Positions 56,276 through 64,000 of a stretch of 64,000 nucleotides of DNA are shown here, one piece after another (the first letter of the stretch is position 1; each line of letters opens with the position of its first letter). This DNA is from Desulfovibrio sp. A2 (GTDB lineage: Bacteria; Desulfobacterota; Desulfovibrionia; Desulfovibrionales; Desulfovibrionaceae), in contig NZ_AGFG01000034.1 of NCBI RefSeq assembly GCF_000226255.1, forward strand, positions 124,001 to 188,000, given 5' to 3'. Below the pieces are notes generated by a model. It made no database searches. It was not told the origin of the DNA and worked only from the letters and a program-made list of their open reading frames with translations. A program made the position numbers and the translations under genes.

Positions 56276-57640
56276 ATGCTCCACCGTCGCCTGCTCTCGC
56301 CCCTCATCCTGCCGGTGTACTCGTTCGCGGCCACCATTCTTGCCGGGGCCGCGCTGCTGTACATGGGCGCCAGCCACGCGCCGTCCGTGGGCGAAGAAGG
56401 GCTTTCCTTCGTGGACGCGCTGTTCACCGCCACCTCCGCCGTGTGCGTGACCGGGCTTACGGTGGTGGACACGGGCTCCACCTTCAGCCAGACGGGGCAG
56501 TGGATAATCCTGCTGCTCATCCAACTCGGCGGCCTCGGCATCATGACCTATTCCAGCCTGCTGCTGTTCCTGCTGCGGCGGCGCGTGTCGCTCACCGACA
56601 GGCTGGCCGTGGGCCAGGCCCTGATGCACGACGCCTCGTTCCACCTGGGGCGGTTTCTGTACCGGCTGGTGCGCACCATCGTGTGCATCGAACTGGCGGC
56701 GGCCTGCCTGCTGTACATCTTCGCGCCGCAGGGCATGGGCGCGTTCGGCGCGCTGTTCCATGCCGTGTCGGCCTTCTGCAACGCGGGCTTCGGCCTGCGC
56801 CCGGACAACCTGATGCCGTGGCAGGAACACACCGGGGTGGGCCTGGTCATCATGTTCCTGATCGTGGTGGGGGGCATAGGCTTTTCGGTCATCGACGAAC
56901 TGCTGGGGGCCGCGCGGACGAAACTTTCCGGCAAGCCCTACCGCCCGCTCAGCCGCCATACCCGGCTGGTGCTTTCCACCACCGCTTTCCTCATCGTGGT
57001 GGGGGCGGCGCTGATCTGGCTGGCCGAATACTTCAGCGACTACACCGGACTCACGCCCACCGGGCTGGTGCTGCCCGCCTTCTTCCAGTCCGTCACCTGC
57101 CGCACGGCGGGCTTCAACACCATGGACATCTCGCGGCTGACCGATTTCACCTTGATGGTGATGATCTGCCTGATGTTCGTGGGCGGCTCGCCGGGCTCGT
57201 GCGCGGGCGGCATCAAGACCACCAGCTTCCGGGTGCTGGCCGGGTTCGTGGAGGCGCAGCTGCGCGGCAGGCGGCAGAACGTGCTGCTGGGCCGCGCCGT
57301 GGACGCGGCCACCCAGTCCAAGGCGCTGACCCTGTTCCTGTTCGCCATCATCGTGGTGACCGTGGGCACCATGGTGCTCAGCCTGACCGAAGGCGGCATG
57401 GCCCCCCACACCCATACCCGGTTCCAGCAGCTGGACCTGATGTTCGAGGTGGTTTCCGCCTTCGGCACCGTGGGGCTGACCACCGGCGTCACCCCGCACC
57501 TCAGCGTGCCGGGCAAGCTGCTGATCACCCTGCTGATGTTCATCGGCCGCATCGGACCCGTCTGGCTGCTGGCCACCCTGCAGCACCTGCAGAGCGAACC
57601 CAAGTTCCGCTGGCCCGAGGTGGACTACCCCATCGGGTAA
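56276..57640 (+). CDS. ktrB: K+ uptake channel subunit KtrB/TrkH
   Basis: 454 residues. Four pore loops of the SKT superfamily are visible: [41 protein letters not shown] and [13 protein letters not shown], each with the filter glycine. About eight membrane helices plus pore loops. Length and the compact form fit KtrB rather than the longer TrkH. Works with the regulatory subunit encoded 36 bases downstream. Divergent from the malic enzyme gene. Confidence 0.94.
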   Translation: MLHRRLLSPLILPVYSFAATILAGAALLYMGASHAPSVGEEGLSFVDALFTATSAVCVTGLTVVDTGSTFSQTGQWIILLLIQLGGLGIMTYSSLLLFLLRRRVSLTDRLAVGQALMHDASFHLGRFLYRLVRTIVCIELAAACLLYIFAPQGMGAFGALFHAVSAFCNAGFGLRPDNLMPWQEHTGVGLVIMFLIVVGGIGFSVIDELLGAARTKLSGKPYRPLSRHTRLVLSTTAFLIVVGAALIWLAEYFSDYTGLTPTGLVLPAFFQSVTCRTAGFNTMDISRLTDFTLMVMICLMFVGGSPGSCAGGIKTTSFRVLAGFVEAQLRGRRQNVLLGRAVDAATQSKALTLFLFAIIVVTVGTMVLSLTEGGMAPHTHTRFQQLDLMFEVVSAFGTVGLTTGVTPHLSVPGKLLITLLMFIGRIGPVWLLATLQHLQSEPKFRWPEVDYPIG

Positions 57641-57676
57641 CCCGCGTGCGCGCTGGCGGCACGCCCGGAGCATACC

Positions 57677-58342
57677 ATGGTCGACATAGCGAAAAAATTG
57701 GAAATCGGCATCGTCGGGCTTGGCAAGTTCGGCTTGCAGCTTGGCCGCACCCTCACCGAGATGGGCCATACCGTGGTGGGCCTGGACACCGGCGAGGCCC
57801 GCGTGCGCCTTGCCCAGGACGCGCTGGCCCAGGTCTACCAGGCCAACGCCGCCGACATCGCGGTATTGCAGCAACTGCGCTTCCAGGACCTGGACATCGT
57901 GTTCGTAAGCGTGGGCGACTCCATGGAGACCTCGCTGCTGGTGGTGCTGAACCTGCAAGAGCTTGGCGCGCGCAAGATAGGGGTGAAGGCGGCCTCCATC
58001 GAGCACCGCAAGGTGCTCACTCGCCTTGGCGTGGACCTGGTCATCCTGCCCGAGCACGACGTGGCCACCCACGTGGCCCACCGACTGGCCAACCCCGGCA
58101 TGCTAGACCTGTTGCCCCTGGGCGGCGGCGTGCTGGTGCAGGAACTGATCGTGGACAAATGGGCGGGCCGCACCCTGTTGGACCTGAAGCTGGTCAACGA
58201 CTACGGGGTGATGGTGGTGGCCGTGAAGCCCGTGGGCGGCAAGGAATACCGGTTCGTGCCGCAGGCGCACGAGACGCTGGACCGGGGGGATGCGCTGGTG
58301 GTCATCGGCAAGCAGGCGGATGTGTTGCGGCTGGCACCTTAG
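57677..58342 (+). CDS. ktrA: K+ channel gating subunit KtrA (RCK domain)
   Basis: 221 residues; GGAG 7 bases before ATG. An N-terminal RCK/TrkA-N Rossmann fold (EIGIVGLGKFGLQLGRTLTEMGHTVVGLD) binds nucleotide, followed by an RCK-C domain (LLDLKLVNDYGVMVVAVKP...VPQAHETLDRGDALVVIGK). It forms an octameric ring that gates KtrB in response to ATP/ADP. Normal length for the single-unit KtrA. Confidence 0.95.
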   Translation: MVDIAKKLEIGIVGLGKFGLQLGRTLTEMGHTVVGLDTGEARVRLAQDALAQVYQANAADIAVLQQLRFQDLDIVFVSVGDSMETSLLVVLNLQELGARKIGVKAASIEHRKVLTRLGVDLVILPEHDVATHVAHRLANPGMLDLLPLGGGVLVQELIVDKWAGRTLLDLKLVNDYGVMVVAVKPVGGKEYRFVPQAHETLDRGDALVVIGKQADVLRLAP

Positions 58343-58379
58343 GTGGTGTGTGTGGGGGGGCCGCAGGGCGGTGAGGATG

Positions 58380-59440
58380 GGGAGGCGTGGCGCGTTGATG
58401 GGCGCGGCCTCTACGAAGGCAGTTGCGCCCTGTTAGGCACGCCCGGTTTCGTTATGCCTCCGGCGGTGGGGAAAAGAGGTGCCGCGCGCTGCTAAATGCT
58501 GCTTCTACGAAGACAGTCCCGCGCTATTGATGCCGCTCGATTTCGTTATGCCTCCGGCGGACAAGGGGCCATTAAGCGATGGCCCTTGTATCCCCGCGCT
58601 CCGGGGGGCGCTGCCCCCCTGGTCCCCCCAGGTTTTCATGCACCGCATTCCCGTGCCGGACAGCTTCCCTCCGGCGCTGATGCGCCTTCGGGCGATCTGC
58701 CCGGCGGAATGCGTATGTGCGCAAATCTCTCGTCGCTACGGCATAGCGAGGGTGTCTTTCCCCACGGTTCGTCTGCGGCGCGCATCCGCAACGCCGGAGC
58801 TTCCGCCTCGCAAAGCCTCGGCGGGGATCTCCGGCTGCGGACGCGTATCGCCGCGCCAAGGTTATATGCCGGACGGTCGTGCGGCTTCCTCGTTTTCCAC
58901 AATCCGCAACGGCTCATTAAGCCTGATTGTAATGTTTCGCATTCCGCGCATTGTTCAACGGAAACGGATTGCGCGTAGAAGCGTGTAACGCCGGGCCTTG
59001 ACGGCGGCACATGCGTGGCAACGAGGGTTTGGGTAAAGGCGCCCATGCACCGCGAAGGCGACGGGAGCTTCGCGCACATACGCATTCTAGCCGCCAGATC
59101 ACCCGAAGGCGCTTTGGCCGAAGGGAAGCTGGCGGCGAAGGGACGCCGCGCAAGAAACGTCGGGGGACCAGGGGGCGGAGCCCCCGGAGCGCGGGGGTAC
59201 AGGGGGCCGCCGCTTAGCGGCAGCCGTTAGACGAGCGCGAAGCGCGAGTCTTACGGATGGCGACCGCAGAGCGCGGCCCCCTGTCCGTCGGAGACATAAC
59301 GAAATCGAGGGGAATCAAAAGGGCAGGACTGTCTTCGTAGAAGCCGCGCCTGGCAAGGCGCGACACCTCTTTTGCCTCCCGCCGGAGGCATAACGAAATC
59401 GAGCGCCCTCAACCGCGCACGACAGTCTTCGTAGAGACCA
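58380..59440. repeat. Imperfect palindrome of about 1 kb made of nested inverted repeats
   Basis: The left half (58380-58800) and right half (59020-59440) mirror each other in blocks. TTCGTTATGCCTCCGGCGG at 58448 and 58541 faces CCGCCGGAGGCATAACGAA near 59381. TCTACGAAGACAGT near 58503 faces ACTGTCTTCGTAGA near 59329 and 59425. The GGGG-rich block at 58593-58635 faces 59159-59203. AATGCGTATGTGCGC near 58708 faces GCGCACATACGCATT near 59074. Open frames inside it mirror one another and look non-coding. It fills the whole gap between ktrA and the DMT transporter gene. Confidence 0.75.
59224..59256 (+). repeat. Hairpin of the CCGTT...ACGG family
   Basis: Stem CCGT-T-AGAC-GA-GCGC closed by GAA and its 3' partner GCGC-GA-GTCT-T-ACGG. 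The U-U and tandem G-A mismatches are shared with the hairpins at 54460, 54534 and (minus) 54616. The following GGATGGCGACCGCA is also shared with the copy at 54460. Confidence 0.65.
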
Positions 59441-59470
59441 TACCCAACAAGGCACAACCCATCCCAACGG

Positions 59471-60349
59471 CTACGCCCTGTTCGTAATGAACACCCCGCA
59501 CGTCACCAGCGCAGCGCCCATCAGCAACGACACGGGCAGCGCCTCGCCCAGCATGGCCCACGCGCAGACGATGGCCGTCAGCGGCACGAAGTTGATGAAC
59601 ACCCCGGCCCGGCCCGCGCCTATCTCCTTCACCGCCTCGTAGAACCAGGTGAAGCCCAGCACGGTGCCGAACACCCCAAGGTACGCCACGGACACCCACA
59701 GCGCCACGGGGTACTCCGGCAGGGCCGCGCCCATGCCTTCGCTCAGGGCGAACGGCAGCAGCATCACCGTGCCTACGGCGCACGACCAGGTCACCGCCGC
59801 CAACGGCGACAGCGCGCGCATGACCACCTTGCCCAGCAGCGAATACGCGGCCCAACTGGCCAGGCAGCCCAGCAGCGCCACGTCGCCCCACGACAGGGCC
59901 GACGAGAACAGCGTCAGTGGGTTGCCCCTGGTGATGGCGATGACCGCCCCGCTCACCGACAGCAGGATGCCCGCCAGCTTGCGGCGCGACAACGGCTCGC
60001 CCAGGAACAGCGCCGCGCCCACGGCGATGGCGATGGGATTGTTGGTGACGATCACCGCCGCCCGGCTGGCGGGCACGGTGGAAAGACCGGTGAAGAACAG
60101 GGCGTTGTAGGCGAACACCCCGGTGGCCCCCAGCAACAGTACCCCGGCCCACCCGTGCATGCCCCACGTGGTCAGGCGCGGCAACGCGCCTTCGCGCTTG
60201 CGCACGTACCAGAACAGCAGCCCGGTGGCCACGGCAAAGCGCAGAAAGGCGGCGGAAAAGGGCCCGGCATGGACGGCGGCGATGCGCCCGGCGACAAAGG
60301 TGCCGCCCCAGAACACGGTGGCCAGCATCAGCTTGGCGTACAACAGCAT
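59471..60349 (-). CDS. DMT-superfamily (EamA) transporter
   Basis: 292 residues from ATG 60349 (GGGAG 6 bases upstream). Ten membrane helices in two EamA repeats: KLMLATVFWGGTFVAGRIAAV opens the first, and LGCLASWAAYSLLGKVVMRALSPL the second. NNPIAIAVGAALFLGEPL and FINFVPLTAIVCAWAMLGEAL are the paired EamA blocks. Exporters of this class move amino acids or other small metabolites, but the substrate cannot be read from sequence. Faces away from rlpA. Confidence 0.93.
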   Translation of the reverse strand: MLLYAKLMLATVFWGGTFVAGRIAAVHAGPFSAAFLRFAVATGLLFWYVRKREGALPRLTTWGMHGWAGVLLLGATGVFAYNALFFTGLSTVPASRAAVIVTNNPIAIAVGAALFLGEPLSRRKLAGILLSVSGAVIAITRGNPLTLFSSALSWGDVALLGCLASWAAYSLLGKVVMRALSPLAAVTWSCAVGTVMLLPFALSEGMGAALPEYPVALWVSVAYLGVFGTVLGFTWFYEAVKEIGAGRAGVFINFVPLTAIVCAWAMLGEALPVSLLMGAALVTCGVFITNRA

Positions 60350-60691
60350 GAACGACTCCCGCGGGCGTGAACAAACGCGGCGGCGCGGGCGCACGATGCG
60401 CGGGGCTCGTCGCAGGACACAGAAAATAACGCTGCAACGCCGCAACCGGGAACTGTGGGACCACAGCATGTTACAGCATCACGCGGCCTGTAACACCCCG
60501 AGATTGCGGCACGTTGACACGTGCGGCGATATACGGGAAAAACACGGTACTGTCGAGATACCGCCCCCACGGTTTGCCCGGCAGCCCGTTGCACGACGGG
60601 ACACACCGAAAGTTGCCCCAGGGCCGCGCCCTTGCGCCGGGCAGGACGCGACCCGCCACGACCTTCCGTGGCACGCAACCGCAGGAGGATT

Positions 60692-61345
60692 ATGACCCGA
60701 CGCCACCACCTACGACACCTGACGATCCTGCTGATGCTCTGCGCGCTGGTCCTGACGGGCCTGCCCGCGGCGGCCAGCGAAGCGCCCGCCAAGCGCGGCC
60801 GCGCCTCGTGGTACAGCGACGACCTGCACGGCAAGAAGACCGCCAGCGGCGAAGTCTACGACATGAACGCCCTGACGGCCGCGCACAAGACCCTGCCCCT
60901 CGGCACCGTGGTCCGCGTGACCAACCTCTCCAACGGCCGCTCCGTGCTGGTCACGGTGAACGACCGGGGCCCCTATCGCGGCAACCGCGACATCGACGTC
61001 TCCTACTCCGCCGCGAAACAACTGGGCATCGTCAAGCCGGGCAGCGCCGCCGTGCGCATAGAGGTTCTGGGCGACGCCAGGGGCCGCCCCCTGGACCCCG
61101 ACAGCGCCTACTTCGTGCGCATCCGGTCGTACGCCAGCAAGGCCGAGGCCGAGCGGCTGGTCCGCAGGCTGGAACGCGAGGGCGAAGCCGCCGCACGCGT
61201 CCGCGCGCGCACCGAAAACGGCCGCAAGCGCTGGATGGTCTGCGTGGGCCCCTTCCGCGATTTCGACGACGCGCGCGCCCTGCGCCGCCACCTGATGCAG
61301 CGCCACGCCGACATCGACATCGTGGCCAACCGCGCTCGCGACTGA
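60692..61345 (+). CDS. rlpA: RlpA-like septal ring lytic transglycosylase with SPOR domain
   Basis: 217 residues; AGGAGG 5 bases before ATG 60692. Signal peptide at ~8-28 (LTILLMLCALVLTGLPAAAS). The double-psi beta-barrel domain follows at ~34-125: GRASWYSDDLHGKKTASGEVYDMNALTAAHKTLPLGTVVRVTN and VTVNDRGPYRGNRDIDVSYSAAKQLG. A SPOR domain at ~140-215 binds denuded glycan at the septum. RlpA cleaves naked glycan strands or supports daughter-cell separation. No lipobox is evident, so it may be soluble in the periplasm. Confidence 0.92.
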   Translation: MTRRHHLRHLTILLMLCALVLTGLPAAASEAPAKRGRASWYSDDLHGKKTASGEVYDMNALTAAHKTLPLGTVVRVTNLSNGRSVLVTVNDRGPYRGNRDIDVSYSAAKQLGIVKPGSAAVRIEVLGDARGRPLDPDSAYFVRIRSYASKAEAERLVRRLEREGEAAARVRARTENGRKRWMVCVGPFRDFDDARALRRHLMQRHADIDIVANRARD

Positions 61346-61539
61346 TCGCCGCGCTGCGTTCCGGTCGTCATCGTCCGTCACCATCCCCCGCCTTCGCCCG
61401 CCTCTTTTCCTTCTCGGCGCAGGCTTCTGCCATGACCTGTCGCACCATTCGCGAACGGTCACGAATGGTTACGTCCGCGTGACATTCGCGCCGCGCCGTC
61501 TCCAGCGGCTCCGCACGGGCCGCACCGCCGCACGTCCAG

Positions 61540-61570
61540 GGCGCAACCATCATGCGCCAGCCATTTTTTT
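61540..61570 (+). terminator. Terminator-like hairpin with T7 run
   Basis: GGCGCA-ACCATCA-TGCGCC then a run of seven T at 61564-61570. It lies 195 bases after rlpA and 85 bases before the next gene. It may end rlpA transcripts. Confidence 0.5.
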
Positions 61571-61654
61571 GTGGATAATTTCCGCGCAGCTTGGCAATCT
61601 TGGGGCAACGTATCGCCAACATCATTCGCGCAACCCACAGGGAACTGGCGCCCC

Positions 61655-63832
61655 ATGCTGCAACGCCCCCCCCGCATCCTTACCATCGACGACGACATCA
61701 ACGTCCGCTCCAACCTGGTCGCCTATCTTGAAGACAGCGGCTTCGAGGTGTTCGAGGCGGAAAACGGCCGCCGTGGGCTCGAGGTGTTCGCCGAACACGC
61801 TCCCGACCTCGTGCTGGTGGACCTGCGCATGCCCGTCATGGGCGGCATGGAGGTGCTGGAGCACCTGCGCGCGGAAGCCCCGGACGTGCCGGTCATCGTG
61901 GTGTCTGGCGTGGGCGTGCTGGAAGAGGCAGTGGAGGCCCTGCGCCACGGCGCTTGGGACTACGTGACCAAGCCGGTCACGGACATGCGCGTGCTGGAAC
62001 ACGCCGTGAACAAGGCGCTGGAGCGCGCCCGCCTGCTGGAGGAGCGCAAGCGCTACCGCGAGCACCTCGAACAGGAGGTGCAGGAACGCACCCGCGAACT
62101 GCGCGAGACCAATGAACGCCTGGTGGAATACCAGGCCCTGCTGCAGGAGAAGAACCAGTTCCTGGAGGCGCTGGTGGAGGGCATGCCCAACCCGGTGTTC
62201 TACAAGACGCTGGAGGGCAACTACATCGGCTGCAACCGCGCCTTCAGCAAGCTGATCGGGCGCACGCCCGAAGATATCGTGGGCCGTTCGGTGCACGAAA
62301 TCCTGCCGCAGGAGCTGGCCTGCCGCGTCGATGAGTCCAGCCGCCGCCTCGATAACGACGACGACGGTGCGGGCTACTCGTGCATGATCGACCTGCGCGA
62401 CGCCGACGGCGAGGACCGGGTGCTGGTGCTGTACAAGAGCTATTTCCGCGACCGCACCGGCCAGCGCGCGGGCGAGGTGGGCACCTTCCTCGACGTCACC
62501 GAGCTGAAGCGCAAGGAAGCCCAGATCGTCCACCAGGCCACCCACGATGAACTGACCGGCCTGCCCAACCGGGTTGGGCTGCGCCAGCGCATGGAAGACC
62601 ACGCCCGCACGGGCGGGCCAGCCGCGCGGCTGGCCGTGCTGTATCTGGACATGGACAATTTCAAGACCGTCAACGACAGCCTGGGCCACGCCGTGGGCGA
62701 CGAACTGCTGCGCGCCGTGGCGGGCCGCCTGGTGGGCATGGCCCCCCGGCGCGAGATGGTGGCGCGTCTTGGCGGTGACGAGTTCGTGATGCTGCTGCCC
62801 CTGTCGCCCGACGGCGACGGCGAGGCGGCCGAGGCGGAATCGACCCGCATTCACGAGGCGTTCTCCCGCCCCTTCAACGCCGCCGACCACGAACTGTACG
62901 TCATGCCCTCCATCGGCATCAGCGTGTCGCCGGACGATGGCCGCGACCCCGCCACCCTGCTGAAGAACGCGGAAATCGCCATGTACCGCGCCAAGGAACA
63001 GGGCGGCGCGCGGTTCCTCCGCTTCACCCAGGCCATGAACGACGACGTGACCCGGCGGCTGGCCATCGAAAAGAGCATCCGCAAGGGGCTGGAAAACGAC
63101 GAATTCGTGGTGTTCTACCAGCCGCGCGTGGACATCATGGCCGGGCAGGTCACCGGCATGGAGGCGCTGGTGCGCTGGGCGCGGCCCGACGGCACCCTGG
63201 TGCCGCCGCTGGAATTCATCCCCGTGGCCGAGGACACGGGCCTCGTGGTGGCGCTGGGCGAACGGGTGCTGCGCGACGCGTGCATCCAGACCCGGCGCTG
63301 GACCGACGAACTCGGCCCCCTGCGCATTGCCGTGAACATCTCGGCCCGGCAGTTCCAGCCGGACCTGCTGGACCGGGTGGAGGCGGCGCTTGCCGAATCG
63401 GGCCTGCCGCCCTCGCAGTTGGAGCTGGAAATCACCGAAACCACCATGATGCGCGACCTGCCGACCTCGGTGGCCATTCTGGAGCGGCTGGCGGAACGGG
63501 GCATCTCCATCGCCATCGACGATTTCGGCACCGGGCATTCCTCGCTGTACTACCTGAAGAATTTTCCCATCGACACCATCAAGATCGACCGTTCGTTCGT
63601 GCGCGACGTGCCCGGCGACGAGGGCGACGCCACCATCGTCTCCACCATCGTCACCATGGGGCGCAACCTGTCGCTGAACGTGGTGGCCGAAGGCGTGGAG
63701 ACCGACGACCAGCTCGACTTCCTGCGCGCCCACGGCTGCCGCGAGGTGCAGGGCTACTACTACAGCAAGCCCCTGCCCGCCAACGGCTTCGAGAAGTGGA
63801 TGCGCGAGGCCCTGGCGGCGGGCCGGAAATAG
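61655..63832 (+). CDS. REC-PAS-GGDEF-EAL response regulator
   Basis: 725 residues from ATG 61655 (AGGGAA upstream at a slightly long spacing). The receiver domain (1-~120) is complete: DDD at 12-14, phospho-acceptor D56 in LVLVDLRMP, and the lysine in YVTKPV. A coiled coil follows, then a PAS domain at ~175-285. The GGDEF motif near residue 373 is intact but lacks an RxxD I-site. The EAL domain keeps MEALVRW, ELEITETT, IDDFGTGHSSL and IKIDRSF. No partner histidine kinase gene is visible in the window. It would adjust c-di-GMP in response to phosphorylation. Confidence 0.95.
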   Translation: MLQRPPRILTIDDDINVRSNLVAYLEDSGFEVFEAENGRRGLEVFAEHAPDLVLVDLRMPVMGGMEVLEHLRAEAPDVPVIVVSGVGVLEEAVEALRHGAWDYVTKPVTDMRVLEHAVNKALERARLLEERKRYREHLEQEVQERTRELRETNERLVEYQALLQEKNQFLEALVEGMPNPVFYKTLEGNYIGCNRAFSKLIGRTPEDIVGRSVHEILPQELACRVDESSRRLDNDDDGAGYSCMIDLRDADGEDRVLVLYKSYFRDRTGQRAGEVGTFLDVTELKRKEAQIVHQATHDELTGLPNRVGLRQRMEDHARTGGPAARLAVLYLDMDNFKTVNDSLGHAVGDELLRAVAGRLVGMAPRREMVARLGGDEFVMLLPLSPDGDGEAAEAESTRIHEAFSRPFNAADHELYVMPSIGISVSPDDGRDPATLLKNAEIAMYRAKEQGGARFLRFTQAMNDDVTRRLAIEKSIRKGLENDEFVVFYQPRVDIMAGQVTGMEALVRWARPDGTLVPPLEFIPVAEDTGLVVALGERVLRDACIQTRRWTDELGPLRIAVNISARQFQPDLLDRVEAALAESGLPPSQLELEITETTMMRDLPTSVAILERLAERGISIAIDDFGTGHSSLYYLKNFPIDTIKIDRSFVRDVPGDEGDATIVSTIVTMGRNLSLNVVAEGVETDDQLDFLRAHGCREVQGYYYSKPLPANGFEKWMREALAAGRK

Positions 63833-63877
63833 CGCCAGCCCAAAAGCGCCGCGCAGGCGGGGCAAGGACGGCACGCA

Positions 63878-63915
63878 AAAAAACGGGGGCCGGATGCGTA
63901 CAGCATCCGGCCCCC
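63878..63915 (-). terminator. Intrinsic terminator for a gene beyond the right edge
   Basis: Perfect 13-base stem GGGGGCCGGATGC/GCATCCGGCCCCC with loop GTACA. On the minus strand it is followed by seven T, a textbook terminator, so a minus-strand gene should end just to its right. Confidence 0.8.
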
Positions 63916-63952
63916 GATTCATTGCGTCGTCCGGTGCCGTGAAGAGAAAAGA

Positions 63953-64000
63953 CTAGGGGATGTAGCCAACTTCGTTTTTTTGCTCGTTGGCAAGGAAAAC
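63953..64000 (-). CDS. C-terminus of a minus-strand gene (partial)
   Basis: Read from the right edge, the minus strand gives VFLANEQKNEVGYIP and TAG at 63953. The perfect terminator 38 bases downstream supports a real gene end here. However, the first ~20 bases resemble the end of the dispersed repeats (GTTTTCCTCGCCAGCGAACAA at 54413), so this may instead be part of a repeat. The product cannot be named from 15 residues. Confidence 0.4.
   Translation of the reverse strand, partial: VFLANEQKNEVGYIP

Noticed and set aside
58479..58988. Open frames of 160-169 codons inside the 1 kb palindrome
   Set aside because: The same peptide fragments (LDFVMPP, YEDS/YEDC) reappear in frames on the opposite strand because of the inverted repeats. 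No ribosome sites or domains are seen.

Overview
The window is high-GC bacterial DNA (roughly two thirds G+C) with the gene content of a sulfate-reducing deltaproteobacterium of the Desulfovibrio/Nitratidesulfovibrio group. The strongest pointers are a six-gene Ech-type energy-converting [NiFe] hydrogenase operon, a periplasmic CbiK-type cobaltochelatase, a chromate transporter, several c-di-GMP enzymes and a probable selenoprotein. This assignment rests on gene content read from the sequence; no database search was possible.

Layout. 1-1611 is the N-terminal part of a large secreted adhesin running off the left edge on the minus strand, with a sigma54-like promoter upstream. 2222-7720 is a cobalamin-riboswitch-led operon: cobaltochelatase, a BtuCDF-like uptake system and CbiL. 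8279-10324 is a chemoreceptor. 10590-14400 is an Mla-type lipid transport operon (mlaE, mlaF, mlaD, lipoprotein). 14785-17301 holds small proteins and an LigB-type dioxygenase. 17733-20562 holds a sigma54 activator with a degenerate receiver, a secreted charged protein and RidA. 20950-23030 is a two-gene c-di-GMP operon (HD-GYP phosphodiesterase, diguanylate cyclase) behind a Fur-box-like site. 23171-28610 is a TetR-controlled RND efflux operon. 29343-34638 is echABCDEF. 34906-43898 carries a flavin reductase-like protein, a small monooxygenase-like protein, chrA, a phospholipase C-like protein, cardiolipin synthase, a universal stress protein and a PAS-GGDEF-EAL protein.

44108-50503 (minus strand) is a polyamine cluster: speA, a carboxy(nor)spermidine dehydrogenase-like gene, nspC, a small gene with an in-frame TGA that reads as a selenoprotein (45155-45466), and speB. 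The right end holds a diguanylate cyclase, pepA, malic enzyme, ktrB-ktrA, a DMT transporter, RlpA and a REC-PAS-GGDEF-EAL protein. A probable C-terminus of another gene touches the right edge.

Connections. Five proteins make or break c-di-GMP. The adhesin has a retention-type N-terminus with a PAAG site of the kind cut by LapG proteases, so surface attachment under c-di-GMP control is a reasonable inference. Arginine goes to agmatine (SpeA) and putrescine (SpeB), and the dehydrogenase/decarboxylase pair would extend the diamine by the carboxy(nor)spermidine route. Intergenic DNA carries several families of structured repeats: 3'-UTR elements after speA and malic enzyme, a hairpin family with conserved U-U and tandem G-A mismatches, and a roughly 1 kb imperfect palindrome between ktrA and the DMT transporter gene.
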